The notes: generated by a model not told the origin, from the sequence alone. A DNA stretch of 64,000 bases from Diaporthe sp. PMI_573 (GCA_021399435.1 JAJTUP010000019.1:496001-560000), one strand, 5' to 3'. Shown: positions 1 through 11,899, numbered from the stretch's first letter. Numbers and translations are program-made.

Positions 1-1509
1 CCGGGTTCTCAGGGAAAGGCGATCGAGAACTGGGTACTCAGGGGGCTCAACCAGGCTCTTAGAAATGATACAGTAAGAAATAAAAGCACATGGAAAATGT
101 AGAAACAAGAGGCAGGTTAGATGATACATCGGCTGGTGGAGGAGAACATGGGCTACCAGCACCGAGCTCAGAGCCCTAAATATCACATTGATATTGGTCC
201 CATTATCATGGTACGCTTGATACCCGTGGGCGAGGCCCTAGATTGGTTTGGTAATTTCCTGGGTCAAAACCTGGGGAGAACAACAGGACTCCGCCAGATC
301 AGGGCAAAACGCCCGTAGTTGATAAGCCCTAGGCCTGGGTAGACTGACATTGGCTTTTTACAAAACCTTCGAACAGTGCAGGAGACCTGCGAAGATATGC
401 ATGCCAATGCCATTACACAACAGGGCCAGGACCGGGGCTGGATCAACGGGCAGCGTCGAGTGGACGGCGAGATCAGAAAGGCGCGCCACCGGCGATAGGA
501 AATACCCTAGGTCGCATTGTTATCTCTTAGTCCTGACGACTAAGGAAGATACGACCCCTGAGCAGTGCAACTTGGGTGCCCAGGGCGGGGCCGCATGCAA
601 TATACCACAGTACTGTGTAGCACGGGCGCGGTTGCGATTGCAGTCCAGAGAAGCTATTGGTGCCGCTGGGCAGACAATATCTGTCGGCACTTGTCACCGA
701 CGAGATCTTGAGCCCCGGGCGAGCTCGGCGACAAGAACTCTCAAGCCCGGACGAGGCACTGCGTGAATAGACGTATCTAGCTATGCTTCTAGCTGTTTCT
801 TGTCGAGAATGCCTGTCCCAGAGCAGGTCCTGGGTCGAGTGTGGTATAGGGCTGGGCAGAGCTGGGGCGTGGATCAAGCAGTGGATGGGACGAGGGGAGG
901 AGGTGAGGTGACGGAGGTGGATCACACAATGGCATGCAACGCGGGATAGTGGAGGTTCCGAGATCCGCGGATAAGGGTGGGTTAGTGGATCGGGCCGGCT
1001 ATTTTACTAGGGCTTATCAGCCGGAGACGCACTGGCAGAGTGAATGATTGGCCTCGCACTTGATTCCAAGCCTCACGAGGACCGGCTTCGATGCCTCCGA
1101 AGGGTGGCCGGCCAAGGACAGCGAGCGGAGAGCATGTTCAACTCGTGATATCCTCACTTATTAGACATTAATTGACAGTCACCTTCCCTACGGTAAATGC
1201 CGCCAGCCGTGATTGGGCAGCCCTATGAATTGGACCTCGCAGATACGACTTCGGATCGTCAATGCATACGTCGTGCAGCTACAGGGCGTAACTTCAAGAA
1301 GTTTATTTCGCTACATCCAACGATCAATCAGGACATTTGATGTAGTACTTTTCCCCTCCGCCAGCACTGCTGAGAATTCTGATTGATCAGAGTAGCGTCA
1401 CATTGTTCATTGCGACGTTGCGAAATGATCTTTGAGGAAGGGCAGTGTACTGCACCAAATTTCATGATTTTCCTCCTTCTGAGACCATCCTTCAAATACA
1501 TTATTCTCA
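1..1509. other. Intergenic, no supported gene
   Basis: Open frames here are short, overlap each other on both strands and show no domain-like composition. I see no convincing splice-linked coding series, tRNA or repeat. The stretch lies 3' of the minus-strand F-box gene, so its right end probably holds that gene's 3' UTR. Confidence 0.5.
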
Positions 1510-3267
1510 CTACGCGGACCGCGAGCAGTACAGTAGGCAGTCCAAGAAGGTACCTCCATATGCTATCATACCAATTGCTGTTCCTAAGAGCGTCATGCCC
1601 AAGGCATTTCTCAAATGATAGCACAGCCTAAGATAGTGAAGGCGTGGCATCACCGCATTAGAATGACAGCACTCATACTGCTTAGGGAAGTAGGACATGC
1701 CACAATGCCTTTGCATATCATTCCCATGCAAAGGGCCCGGCGACTGGTAGTAGTTCCTGCAGGCAGTGTCCCGGCAACTCGGCCGGGACTTCGTATCGTC
1801 TTCTTGAAAGTAGGACAACACCTTGGACCAGAGGCCGCCGTCCTCGGCTTGCATGCTGGGATACGAGCCCTGGTCTATCGCGTGAAACCACTGGTGGTTT
1901 GGGTTCAGCGCTGCCGGCCAGGGGCGGAGGCGGTCGATGTGACCGAGCGAAATTGTCCGCCGGTACGAGGTCATGAGGCACCGGGTTGAACCCTCGCCGT
2001 GGTGCTTCTCGTCGCACTCGTAGACGTAGATACCGCTCTGGCCTCGCGCTTCGTCAAACTCGACGTAGTGGTCAGTCCATCCCAGCCCTGCGAAGCGAGA
2101 CGGGTCGTTGTGGTCTTCATCAAGAGCAACTTCGGTCATCGTCACAGGTCCATTCTTGCTCGAGGGGTGTGGCGTCCAAAGTCGTTCGAAAGAGGTATCG
2201 AGAGGTGCCTTACCATTCCTGTAGAGAATGTGCCCACATTTGTCAGGATCGAAGCAGAGCATCTCCGGCAAAGGGTTCTGGCTGGGACCCGGCACAATGT
2301 ATCGAGCGGCGTCTTTTCCATACTCGCGGAATAGCTCCCGGAGCTTCGTTGCCTCGATTTTTCCATTTTCGGGTGCAGTCAGTGACTTCGAGCTGGAGAA
2401 CGGCTTCCAACACATTACCAGCCAGATTTGTGTGGAGTAACGCCAAGGATCGAGAGGTTTAAATCGGTTGAAATGCAGTCGTGCACAAGGCCGTGTTTGG
2501 TCATTGCAGGATGCTTCTGAAGGAGCGACTCGCGACGTTGATTTGCATGGAAAGTTGTGGCTGGGGTGCTTGCACACGACATGAAAGTCCGACACGGCTT
2601 CGAGGAAATTCCTTTTCCCTCTCGACTCGACCAAGTGGGCTTCGATGTCGGCCCATTTGATAGACACGTGCTTACACAGCCGCAAATCCCCCTCCCTGCC
2701 GATACAAATTCGATTTTCAGGTGCTCGTTGCCGCTGCGTGTGCGAAAAGGCGTAGCTTGTATGGTGTGCTTCGCATCCGGCGCAGTGAATGTACCTTTCT
2801 GGTGTTTCTTTAAACACGCATCCATTTGGCAGCATCTTTTCCTGGTGAGCAGCCTGGCATGGTTCGCAGAGCGTCTGCTTCCGGATAGTGGCGTTGAATT
2901 CCTGCATCGCGTTCCGTCGGGGTGGCAACCATGAAGCGCTTGACTGGGTGTTCTCTTTAGTGACGAACCTATCCGGATAAAGCATGTGCGTTCCAGACTG
3001 GGGCATCATAGACACCCAGAGATATGGGGAGTCAATCGTCTTGTCATCAATAAGGCAGCGGAGCCTTCTGCAGACGCGACGGAGGCAGTAGATGCTCGGA
3101 ATGTCCAGTTGGAGAAAGTGCACAATCTTCAAGAGCATCTCGTCGGGAAGTTTGAGAAGGAGGCTGAAGTCCTTGTTATGGTTGATTGCCGCGAGCAGTG
3201 GATCCACGAAGTCCGCAAATTCGCCCATTTCAGCTGGATCATGCCCTCGCCAGAGACCAGTTTCCAT
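1510..3267 (-). CDS. F-box domain protein, function unknown
   Basis: Single-exon ORF of 585 residues. An F-box-like helix set starts near residue 38 (LLKLPDEMLLKIVHFL, followed by an RRVCRRLR segment), the region that in this family docks Skp1 so the protein can recruit a substrate to an SCF ubiquitin ligase. After it lies a Cys/His-rich stretch (residues about 130-175, with CEPC and CAGC pairs) that could bind zinc; this is inference. The rest matches no domain I recognise. The C-terminus has another Cys-rich patch followed by a hydrophobic run (GMTLLGTAIGMIAYGG) that could be a membrane segment or simply decayed sequence. The start is the first ATG of the open frame, 37 residues before the F-box. 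Large divergent F-box families are common in filamentous fungi and the substrate cannot be deduced. Gene call fairly sure; specific role unknown. Confidence 0.75.
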   Translation of the reverse strand: METGLWRGHDPAEMGEFADFVDPLLAAINHNKDFSLLLKLPDEMLLKIVHFLQLDIPSIYCLRRVCRRLRCLIDDKTIDSPYLWVSMMPQSGTHMLYPDRFVTKENTQSSASWLPPRRNAMQEFNATIRKQTLCEPCQAAHQEKMLPNGCVFKETPERYIHCAGCEAHHTSYAFSHTQRQRAPENRICIGREGDLRLCKHVSIKWADIEAHLVESRGKRNFLEAVSDFHVVCKHPSHNFPCKSTSRVAPSEASCNDQTRPCARLHFNRFKPLDPWRYSTQIWLVMCWKPFSSSKSLTAPENGKIEATKLRELFREYGKDAARYIVPGPSQNPLPEMLCFDPDKCGHILYRNGKAPLDTSFERLWTPHPSSKNGPVTMTEVALDEDHNDPSRFAGLGWTDHYVEFDEARGQSGIYVYECDEKHHGEGSTRCLMTSYRRTISLGHIDRLRPWPAALNPNHQWFHAIDQGSYPSMQAEDGGLWSKVLSYFQEDDTKSRPSCRDTACRNYYQSPGPLHGNDMQRHCGMSYFPKQYECCHSNAVMPRLHYLRLCYHLRNALGMTLLGTAIGMIAYGGTFLDCLLYCSRSA

Positions 3268-5147
3268 CTCTGCTCAATATTCTATATGTTCAACGTTGTT
3301 TGGGGACAGCGGGAGAGGAAGTTGGTGTAAAGGCTTCGAACCAAGATGTTTGTCGGTTTAGGACAGTGAAGAGTGGTGGACGATCTTCAATATGTGTTGC
3401 CGCTGGAAGCATGTTGGGTTTCGGTGACATTTCTTACTAGACATACCAGAGGGGACTATGTGGTTGACCAATAAACTCCACATTGTTGTGTAAAGCGTCC
3501 AAATTTGTGTGTGCGGATGGGACTTTAAGTGCACTCGTGACCCAAGTTAGCCAGCCACCGGTGGTCTTTAGTTATGATTAGTCCCTGCGCTTCCGCTATT
3601 GTGTTACCAAGTCAAGTCTGAGCAAGCTCCCGTCGGGGTCCTCTGGAACAGAAAACCAAAACGTATTAGACCCAAGTGCTCTGTAGCAGTCCTGTCAAGT
3701 CTGTGACAAAATTCTTCGGTTTCAGGCTAAAGAGACCAGCAAGCCTCACCCAAAGTGTTCCCTCTTCCAATCTAGATGTTCATGCTTATATTCATGATTT
3801 CTTTATACGCGAGATGGGATACGTATCTCCTTTTTGACAAAGGGAGCAAGTTTGCCCATGTCTTGCCCTACGACTTAATGGCTGGGGCCTCTGTCTGTCA
3901 GATTCGGCAAAACTACTACAAGTGTACCTTGGTATAGAGCTGATAACAATACCCACCAGATTGCAGAACACAACTAGCACACCTCAAGAATGTATCAACA
4001 AACATTGCTGGCTACCCTTGATGCTCTTCAAGTTGTCTGCTTTGCTCTCTGCTCTTAAATCTGCTGGAAATCCCACCATACCTGGTTTCCCGTCTTGCCG
4101 CTTTGTTGGACAATAGGTTGCTCTCTCTATTGAATCTCATAAACACAGTCTCCATAGCGATACCGACACCTGCGCCCTGAGGGTTTCCGATTTCGTGCTG
4201 TCACCGGAGAGCTCGGCCAATCTTGGTCTGGTGGACGACGTGCTAGTTGTAGATAAGCAAGAAACCTTTTGTAACTCGTCAGAACTCTGCAGAACCTTTG
4301 GGCTCCTTGGATGCATGATTGTTGGCATGAAAGCGTTCATCTGAAATAGGAGTTCAGGTCAGGCTGCCGGGCATGTTAAGCAACTATCAATTGTTTAGGC
4401 GCCTAAACATAGCATCCCTTATCATCTGGTACATCTACGCCATCTCTCCACCGCACCTCATCGCCCGTTTCTCATCTTCCTCCATCGCACTTGATCATTG
4501 CCGCACTCAGAGTGTGTAGGGTGCAGACTCGTGGTTATTTGCTAACTGTAGTCTAGCCATTCGAGCAGGTGATGTGACGTGATGTCAACTAGTGTGCAAG
4601 GACGACCTCGGGAGCACGGTTCTACCGTCATTCGCGAGTCGACGATGACAAATAGGTGCGGAGGCAGCATCAACAAGTACAACACAGTCTTTGAGGTAGA
4701 GGCAACGCTCTGATTTGGACACAGATACATAGAGAAAGAGCCTGATTCATAAAACCATGATATTTCTCAGCGACGGAGAAACATATTTACGAGCACCTCT
4801 GTAAGTTGCATTTGAACTTGCTTGAGGCGAAGATGGGCTCTAGCGGCTCCACCCCGCAGGATGTGCTTACACATCATCAACGTCAGATACAACCCATTTG
4901 CTGGATAACCCCGCGGCGTCCGGTGCAACTTGGTCTTGTCTGTAAGCACGGCATTCCTAATCAGAATGTCAACGGTGGGCTGAATCTCGCCATAGCAAGT
5001 CTCCTTCTGCGTACAAATTGACTTCGTCTTCGTGAAAGCCAAGGATTTGTTCTTGTCATCCCTGCATTCAACAGCTGTGAGCAGTTCATATTAACCAGGC
5101 AGACGAACACGTACAAGACCCAGGCTAGCACTTCTGCACGAGAAAAT
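3268..5147. other. Divergent intergenic region, no supported gene
   Basis: Lies between the divergent F-box (-) and SDR-type (+) genes, so it should contain both promoters. Open frames are at most about 90 codons, unlinked and of non-coding composition. No repeat or RNA gene seen. Confidence 0.45.
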
Positions 5148-6525
5148 ATGGCACCTAAGATCTTCTTGTAAGCCACAGCCTTTTCGACATATATCTGCTC
5201 CAATTGCTGACCGCCTCCAGGACCGGAGCTACTGGTAAGCCTTGCACTTGCACGTTGTCCAATCAGCAATTTCAATTGGATGTTCTAAGTAAGACCTAAT
5301 CATCAGGCTACATTGGCGGTGATGCCTTCTATGTGCTTGAGAAAAAGCACCCTGACTACGAGTACACCCTGCTGGTCCGCAATGAGGACAAGGGTAAGGA
5401 GGTCAAGGCCAGGTACCCCAGCGTGAAGCTCATCTACGGTTCTCTGGACGACTCGGCCGTCATCGAAAAGGCCGCCGCCGAGGCAGACATTGTCGTTCGT
5501 CAGTATCTCTATGGTCCCGGCCACACCTCCCAGCTCCTACTGACGTCTTTCGCAGATACCGCTCAGTCTGCGGACGACGCGCCCTCTGCTAAGGCCATTG
5601 CGAAGGGCATTGCAGCTGGCCACACTGCTGAGGCGCCGGGAGTCTATATCCACGTCTGCGGTACTGGCCTGTTAACATGGGTACTTCTGCTTGCACCTGC
5701 CTTGGACTTGACATGTCTTGACTGATGGTTCCAACAGAGAGACATTCGGGACGAGCGCTACGGCGAGGCGCCACACCCAGATGAAAAGTATGACGACATC
5801 GCTGACATCGACAAGATCACATCCCTGCCTGACAAGGCTATTCACCGAGATATCGACAAGATTGTCCTGGGAGCGAATGGTACCGGCGCCGTCAAGACTG
5901 CTATCGTTGGCCCACCCTGCATCTGTGGTCCCGGCAGAGGACCTGGGAACACTCGCTCGATCCAGGTCTACGACATGGCCAAGTTCACGCTGAAGAACGG
6001 CTTTGCTCCGGTCATTGGCAAGGGCCTTACCGAATGGGACTTCATCCATGTGCATGACTTGTCAGACCTCATCGTCAATCTTGTGGAGTCGGCCCAGGAT
6101 TCCAAGAGAGTCAATGACCCCGAGCTCTTTGGAGAGCACGGGTATTACTTCTGCGAGGCCGGAGCTTTCAAGTGGGGCGATGTTTCCAAATGTGAGTCCA
6201 CCACCGTGCGACCTGAGAGGGATGTATGACAGATGTATTGGAGAAGTAGCTGACGATGAGGTCCAACTTCCAACCAGGGGTCGCCGACGAGATGGTTAAG
6301 CAAGGATTCATGGCTGAGCCCAAGGTCGAGGTGACCACCCTGGACAACACAAAAGCTCAGGGAATCTGGTCAAGCGTCACCTGGGGGATCAACTCGAAGA
6401 GTTTCGCGAACAGGGCGAGGAAGAACCTCGGCTGGGAGCCCACCCGTGGGACCATGAAGGATGCTATACCAGAAATTGTGTCTTCGGAGGCTAAGCGCCT
6501 CGGCATCGAGCCTCAGGCGGCCTGA
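5148..6525 (+). CDS. NAD(P)-binding extended/atypical SDR (epimerase/NmrA-like)
   Basis: Six exons: 5148-5167, 5221-5234, 5307-5498, 5556-5680, 5738-6191, 6278-6525, giving 350 residues. The Rossmann nucleotide-binding motif TGATGYIGG follows directly after MAPKIFL and is only created by joining exons 1-3, which strongly supports the model; exon 2 is a 14-nt microexon. Later segments (LVRNEDKGKEV; IVLGANGTGAVKTAIVGPPCICGPG; EWDFIHVHDLSDLI) fit the NAD-dependent epimerase/dehydratase and NmrA-like fold, soluble oxidoreductases or redox sensors. A classical YxxxK catalytic pair is not evident, so it may be an atypical SDR; the substrate cannot be named. Intron ends are GT..AG and intron 3 (5499-5555) restores the IVVHTA segment. 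Next downstream is a secreted protease gene on the same strand, with no sign of co-regulation. Confidence 0.85.
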
Positions 6526-7082
6526 GTTGTGGGGAAACGAGGCGACATGGGCTGCCACAGTATCCATCATCAGGAGAAAGACCTGCTACTGTGCAGTAGC
6601 GAGCACTCGGCTGTCTACTGTCTTGTTTGCGGTGGGCTCGGTGAAAAGTGTGCAAGCTTGATGCTATTTTAAGGTCCGCAATTGATCCGCGATGTCTTTT
6701 TAAGCTTAAAATGGAGCTTGTCATTGCTAGGATGAACCCCTGTCGGCCCCCTTATTTTGGCAGTTGACGGCAAAGTTGCTTCCAATACGAGTCCAAGATA
6801 CGAGCTCATGCTGGTCTGTCCCCATAAGTAATTTCAAATGCGCCGTATCCCCTCACGTAGCGACCTGCCGGCGTCGCCGCCCGGATACAACGTTGTTCGA
6901 TGCTCGATCTACCTACTGTAGGGTAGGTAGGTACCCTTTCGCAGATCAATGCTTGTTGTATAAAGGCGCGGGACCGACCCGTTGCTCGTTTGGAGCACAC
7001 TGTCGCCTGGCCTAGGTACCCACCTCGATCTTGAGCAACGGTCATCTCTCCCAAAAGTCGGACAAAGGAAAAGAAAGGGCAC
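6526..7082 (+). promoter_or_regulatory. Sedolisin promoter region with TATA box
   Basis: The 557 bp between the SDR stop and the protease ATG hold the 3' UTR of the former and the promoter of the latter. A TATAAA lies at 6959-6964, about 120 bp before the ATG, preceded by TAGGTAGGTAGGTACC-like short direct repeats at about 6921-6934. The assignment is by position and consensus only. Confidence 0.45.
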
Positions 7083-8894
7083 ATGTTGGCACTACTCCCA
7101 GCCGCCCTCTGGGCTCTTGTGCTGGCGACAGCGACGCAAGCGAGGCCAGCCGACAGGTGGGCTGTCCACGAGACCGCGACGGTCCCGCCCGGGTGGAAAT
7201 ACCTTGGACAACCCGAAGCCGACACGACCGTGACGAGGGTTTCCATCAGCCTGCGCCAGCCAGGCCTAGACGAGCTGCGACGCCGTCTCCACCAGATCAG
7301 CGATGTCGACCATGCAGACTACGGTGCTCATCTATCTCGCAGCCAGCTGGATGCTTATCAGGAACCGGCCTCCGGGGCGGTGCACGGTGTAATGGAGTGG
7401 TTGGGTGGGCACGGCATCGAGGACCGTCTGGCACAAAAGTCATGGGTTTCCTTCAACGCCTCTGTCGGATTGGTGAACTCTTTGCTGAGGTGCAACCTTT
7501 CCGAGTACGAAACTCCGCAGTCGCAGCGGGTCCTTCGAGCCACCGAGTACAGCCTTCCCAGTGACCTGGCCCAGCACATCCAGTTCGTCTACCCGCTCAC
7601 CCAATTCCTCGAGAGCTCGGCCAAGAAGAACTTCAACGACAGACGGTTGGTAGACACGGCGAAGACCAGTCGCCGCCAGACATCATGGCCCGCATCCTGC
7701 TCAGAAAATGTCACCCCGGACTGCCTGGTTGACCTCTACAACATCACCTACACGCCGCCAGATTCATCCTCCGGTAGCACCCTCGGCGTGGCTGGTTTCC
7801 TGGAAGAGTACCCTAACCAGTCCATGGTCCGGGACTTCTTGGTCGCCCACAGCCCACAAAGAAGCGATGCCTCCTATAGTCCGGACTACAACTTCACCGT
7901 TGTGTCCATCAACGGCGGAGACACTAACAACAAAGGCTCTGGCGGGGAGGCACTCCTGGACACATTCTACACAATGCCTTTCACACAGCCACTGCCCGTG
8001 TCCTACCTCTCAACCGGGGGTCGAGGTCAGTATATCGGGCCCAACGGCACGGACCTAACCAACACCTCGGCCAATTTGAACGAGCCCTGGCTCGAATTCC
8101 TCGAGTATCTCCTGGAGGTCGAAGACGAAAACCTGCCCAAGGTGCTGTCCGTGTCCTACACAGACGACGAGCAGGCGACTCCCAGGCCGTACGCCCTCCA
8201 CGTGTGCGATCTCTTCCTGCAGCTCGCAGCACGGGGCGTGTCAGTCATTGTGGCGTCGGGCGACGGCGGCGCGGCCGGCACGGCGAGCTCCACAAATTGC
8301 GTCGTGAACTCGGGCAAGCCGGACGAGCCTCCACAGTTCCTCCCTACCTTCCCGGCCTCGTGCCCCTATGTCACTTCCATCGGCGCCACGGGACGGTACA
8401 TACCCTGGGAGCCGGCGTCCTTCTCGTCGGGCGGCTTCTCGAACTACTTCCCTGCGCCGAGCTGGCAGGCTAAGGACACGGAGGCTTATATCAACGGCCT
8501 GAACGGCACACACGACGGGTGGTACAATGCCTCAGGCCGTGGCATTCCTGACCTGACTCTTGTCGGGTCTAGATTCCTCCTTGGTGGGGAGGGCAAGTTT
8601 GCCTTCACAACCAAGGGGACTAGCGCCAGTACGCCGGTGTGGGCCAGCATTATCACACTGATCAACGACAAGAGGCTGAGGGCTGGCAAGCCTGTGCTGG
8701 GGTTCCTGAACCCTGTTCTGTACTCGGAGAAGGTGAGGGCTGCCCTGACCGATGTGAAAAGTGGGACGATCGGCGGGTGCTCGTTGAACCAGGGCCAGGA
8801 CTTTGTCACGGGATGGGAAGCGACTGCGGGTTGGGATCCTACCTCGGGACTTGGAGTTCCTGATTTCGGTGCGTTGATAGAAGTTTTGGGCTAA
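7083..8894 (+). CDS. Secreted sedolisin (peptidase S53, tripeptidyl-peptidase type)
   Basis: Intronless gene of 603 residues, a normal length for fungal S53 prepro-enzymes. Residues 1 to about 20 form a signal peptide (ALLPAALWALVLATATQA). A pro-kumamolisin-type activation domain follows to about residue 195 (VPPGWKYLGQ, HADYGAHLSRSQL), ending near a basic RRQ that may be the processing site. The catalytic domain carries the family triad: Glu289 and Asp293 in GGEALLD, and Ser514 in GTSASTP, with the oxyanion Asp394 in ASGDGG. The C-terminal calcium site is represented by Asp585 in GWDPTSGLG. All key residues are present, so the enzyme is probably active. In the family these are acid-active secreted proteases releasing tripeptides from N-termini to feed on extracellular protein. 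It sits next to other secreted hydrolase genes. Confidence 0.93.
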   Translation: MLALLPAALWALVLATATQARPADRWAVHETATVPPGWKYLGQPEADTTVTRVSISLRQPGLDELRRRLHQISDVDHADYGAHLSRSQLDAYQEPASGAVHGVMEWLGGHGIEDRLAQKSWVSFNASVGLVNSLLRCNLSEYETPQSQRVLRATEYSLPSDLAQHIQFVYPLTQFLESSAKKNFNDRRLVDTAKTSRRQTSWPASCSENVTPDCLVDLYNITYTPPDSSSGSTLGVAGFLEEYPNQSMVRDFLVAHSPQRSDASYSPDYNFTVVSINGGDTNNKGSGGEALLDTFYTMPFTQPLPVSYLSTGGRGQYIGPNGTDLTNTSANLNEPWLEFLEYLLEVEDENLPKVLSVSYTDDEQATPRPYALHVCDLFLQLAARGVSVIVASGDGGAAGTASSTNCVVNSGKPDEPPQFLPTFPASCPYVTSIGATGRYIPWEPASFSSGGFSNYFPAPSWQAKDTEAYINGLNGTHDGWYNASGRGIPDLTLVGSRFLLGGEGKFAFTTKGTSASTPVWASIITLINDKRLRAGKPVLGFLNPVLYSEKVRAALTDVKSGTIGGCSLNQGQDFVTGWEATAGWDPTSGLGVPDFGALIEVLG

Positions 8895-10514
8895 CTTGCT
8901 ATTTCGTTTAACCCATCTGAGCTTTTCATATACGTAGGGTCGCCCAATGCCAACTGGTGGAACCGCTGTGATGTCTTCCTCGAAGTTGCTACGACCAGTC
9001 CAATACACTCGCGTCGTGACGTGAAAAGTTGCCTTTGACAATCTGTTACGAACGGGTAGAATGGACATTAGAACAAACTTCGTTTTTGGCCAGCACCGTT
9101 TTCTACATACGCATGCTCATACAGACCCGGAAATCTTGGAATCATGGCTTTGATTCATTTGAGGAAATTGCAGAGTCTCTTTGATACAGACACAGCGCGA
9201 CACACATTTCATCACTCAAAACTCTAGCGAACCATATTAGCGTTCTTCCTTGATGGTACCTAGGTAATATTAACACAGGATGGAGTCTGCGAGTGCGTTG
9301 ACGGGATCATCATTGCACGCACGAGACCTTGAGACCTTGAGACCTTGAGACCCCTGCGACTATCTCCTCAGTATACATAGGGGTTAGTTTTGGGGGGTAT
9401 TTTTGAATTCTCTCGTCAAATTTACCTGGATATCGGAGAGACCCACGTGCGTGTGAGTTTAAGTACAGTAAATGCCCATGGCAAGCATAGCCGCTAGAAT
9501 ACTACCAGCCACATCGCATTAGAGGTATCATGGGCCAAAGATGGAGTCTACGACAAGTAAATAATGCGAGCAATCAAGGAATGTCTGTGAACCTGGTAGA
9601 ATGTGAGTGTTGCTGCGCTCTGACGGCTTCCTCGTCAACCCGCAGTCAGACTTTGGGCTCTCAACAAATCGGAAAGCCAGGCCTTGGAGGCTGCATTTGT
9701 TCGGCACGCTGACTTCGAGACTGGACAATCAGAGTCAGAGAGTTATGAAACGAGCCGTAGGCTGAGGAGCACATTTTACTTCTTTCTTCTCTATTGCACC
9801 TTTCCGAAACTCTTGGTTTGTCTTTTTGGCTTGAAAGCAGTGTGTTCTCTCATGCATTCAAAACAGTTTACAGGAATAGGGTGCATTTGAAGCAATTATT
9901 TGCAGCAACATCATATAAACACGGTGCCTATTTTTGGGGAGCAGAAGCAACATGTAGTTTCCTCATTAAGCTGGCGATACTTAATTGGACCCGGAGGCTA
10001 CGGACCGTCAAACTCGCACTTTTATCTTCCGCCGCCAATTAGTTCAAAAGCCAAGAGCCTCAGCCGTTTGGATCAGAACGCCTCTCCCACTCCTGCCAAT
10101 TTAACGGGTCGCCATGCGGAGCATTTACGCCCGGCCATTGACCTCATGCAAGTGAACCCATGCCCGGAAGCAAACCCGCCCCAGGCGAATATTTGACGCG
10201 CCACAACCCGTGCCCTCGATCTGACTGGGCAGGGCCCAGGAAAGCTTAGATCTTACCGAGATCCGAGTCTTTTGCCCAGCTATTCTGAGACCATACTTCA
10301 TTTGATTTCATCTCGCAGGCCGAACTTGTATAATCGAGGTGTTCTCGGCCCCTGTGTCCGTACACATGTGTAATGATTCACCTCGCAATCTAGGTCAGCT
10401 TTTGTAGCCCGTAGGATGTGATACGTATAAAGCGGTGGCCTGCTATGCAAGCAGCTTAAAGAGCTCCTGGCGTTGAACTCCGCCACTCTGCTTAGAAGTG
10501 GCGTACAGTGCATC
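8895..10514. other. Intergenic with minisatellite and AA9 promoter
   Basis: No supported gene. Contains three direct copies of the 8-mer TTGAGACC near 9331-9354. TATAAA at 10426-10431 lies about 85 bp before the AA9 start codon and is a plausible TATA box. Short open frames at 9.5-10.2 kb are not coding-like. Confidence 0.45.
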
Positions 10515-10863
10515 ATGAAGTCCCTTCTCGTCATGGCCGCCCTCGCGGCCAGTGCATCAGCCCATGCCATCATGCAGAAGCTCTCGGTCAACGGGCAGTA
10601 AGCAGCTTTTGGATACGACTTTTGCCCCTTCAAGAACAAACATACCCCATCTTTAGCCTATACAACAAAGACTTTACGGGCTGTAACAGGCTATGGCTAC
10701 CTTGTGGCCCACTCTTCAACGTTTGAGTATGAAGCTACTTCTTGGTTCTTTGACAGCTGACTCTGAATGCTGTAGGGACCAAGGCCAGCTCAAGGGCGTC
10801 CGTGCCCCAACCAGCGACTACCCTCTTTACAGTCCAAATGATGCAAACTTCGCCTGTAACACA

Positions 10864-10868
10864 GGCAT
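10864..10868. repeat. Left target-site duplication GGCAT
   Basis: GGCAT directly precedes the left LTR and is repeated directly after the right LTR (17940-17944). A 5-bp duplication is usual for Ty1/copia integrases. Removing one copy with the element rejoins the AA9 reading frame. Confidence 0.95.
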
Positions 10869-11065
10869 TGTTGAAAAAGAGAACTGCAGATCACACATAA
10901 ATTGTCCGTGGTGGGTTGCCAACGGAAAGAATCTATCTGCCAGAGGTCCCTCTAATGCACTTCCCTAAATAATATAGTGTCCTTTGTCATCAGAGTAACA
11001 GGCAGCACCAGGCAGCTACCAGCTGCCTACAAGGAGGAAATGTCTGGAAGCCTCCATTTCCAATA
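10869..11065 (-). repeat. Left LTR (3' LTR of the minus-strand element)
   Basis: 197 bp, starting TGTTGAAAAAG and ending CCAATA; the right LTR ends CCAACA, giving the canonical TG..CA termini there. It matches the right LTR without gaps except for 11 transitions. A purine-rich tract on the minus strand (AGAGTGGGAG, complement of about 11067-11076) lies just inside and fits the polypurine tract used for plus-strand priming. Confidence 0.95.
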
Positions 11066-11299
11066 CTCCCACTCTTCGGGATCATTTCCTCATTTTGACA
11101 TATACTCCTCCAATATAGTTATGCCCATTCTCTTCCTAAACTTCTCAAATGTATCTCGTGGTAAAGGCTTTGTTAGTCCATCTGCAACCATTTCCTTTAT
11201 CGAGATCCACTATAGCCTCACATTACCCTGCTTAATGGCATATTGAATAAAGTAGTAGCTAGTGTTGATGTGCTTCGTGGCTCCGTAATACTTTAGGTT

Positions 11300-11611
11300 C
11301 TATGCCAGCTTTATTGCCGAGGTACTGTCTATGTTGATTCTAATGCTACTGCTTGTATTGATTTCCTCAAGACCAATCTCATTTAGAAAGTTCTTTATCC
11401 AGATAGCCTCTAATACTGCTTTACTCGTAGCCTTGTATTCTAACTTGCAGGATGACTTTGACGGTAAGGTCTGCTTTTGTAAGGCCCAGCTTGCTGCTCT
11501 GCTACATACTATTGTCACCCAGCCGCTTGTTGACCTAAGAGTATCCAGGCAGTCTTGATGACTGCTATTGCAGAATTCTTTAATGCCTTGTCCTGAAAAT
11601 CCAATTCCCAT
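11300..11611 (-). pseudogene. copia RNase H domain remnant
   Basis: The minus-strand frame reads LEYKATSKAVLEAIWIKNFL and INIDSTSAIKLA, matching the copia RNase H pattern (A-E-Y-x-A then D-N/S-x-x-A). Downstream on the same strand, toward the left LTR, further family-like sequence continues (TKHINTSYYFI; MVADGLTKPLP) after stops. The domain would degrade the RNA strand of the RNA-DNA hybrid in reverse transcription, but here it is broken. Confidence 0.85.
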
Positions 11612-11899
11612 GGTCCTGGTTCCCTTTAAATATACGCTAACATATAAAAGGGCATCTATATGTTCCTAATTTGGATTTAAATTAAAAGAGGAGAGCTTTG
11701 ACATAGCTTTGGCAATATCTAGCCTGGTCTTTTGTATTAAGTATATCTAGCTCCCAGTCAGTACTTAGTACCTCTGCTAAAATTCCTTGCTTACAGTCTT
11801 GCTTGTTTCTTTGCAAAGATGCTGTATTACTCTAGGTGTCATTGGGACAAACTTGCGATAGAGATTCTGTAGGTTAAACCTCTAAATCACCTCATTAAT

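Noticed and set aside
10693..10968. 91-codon frame as an independent small gene
   Set aside because: It is AA9 intron 1 plus exon 2 running into the left LTR, not a separate gene.
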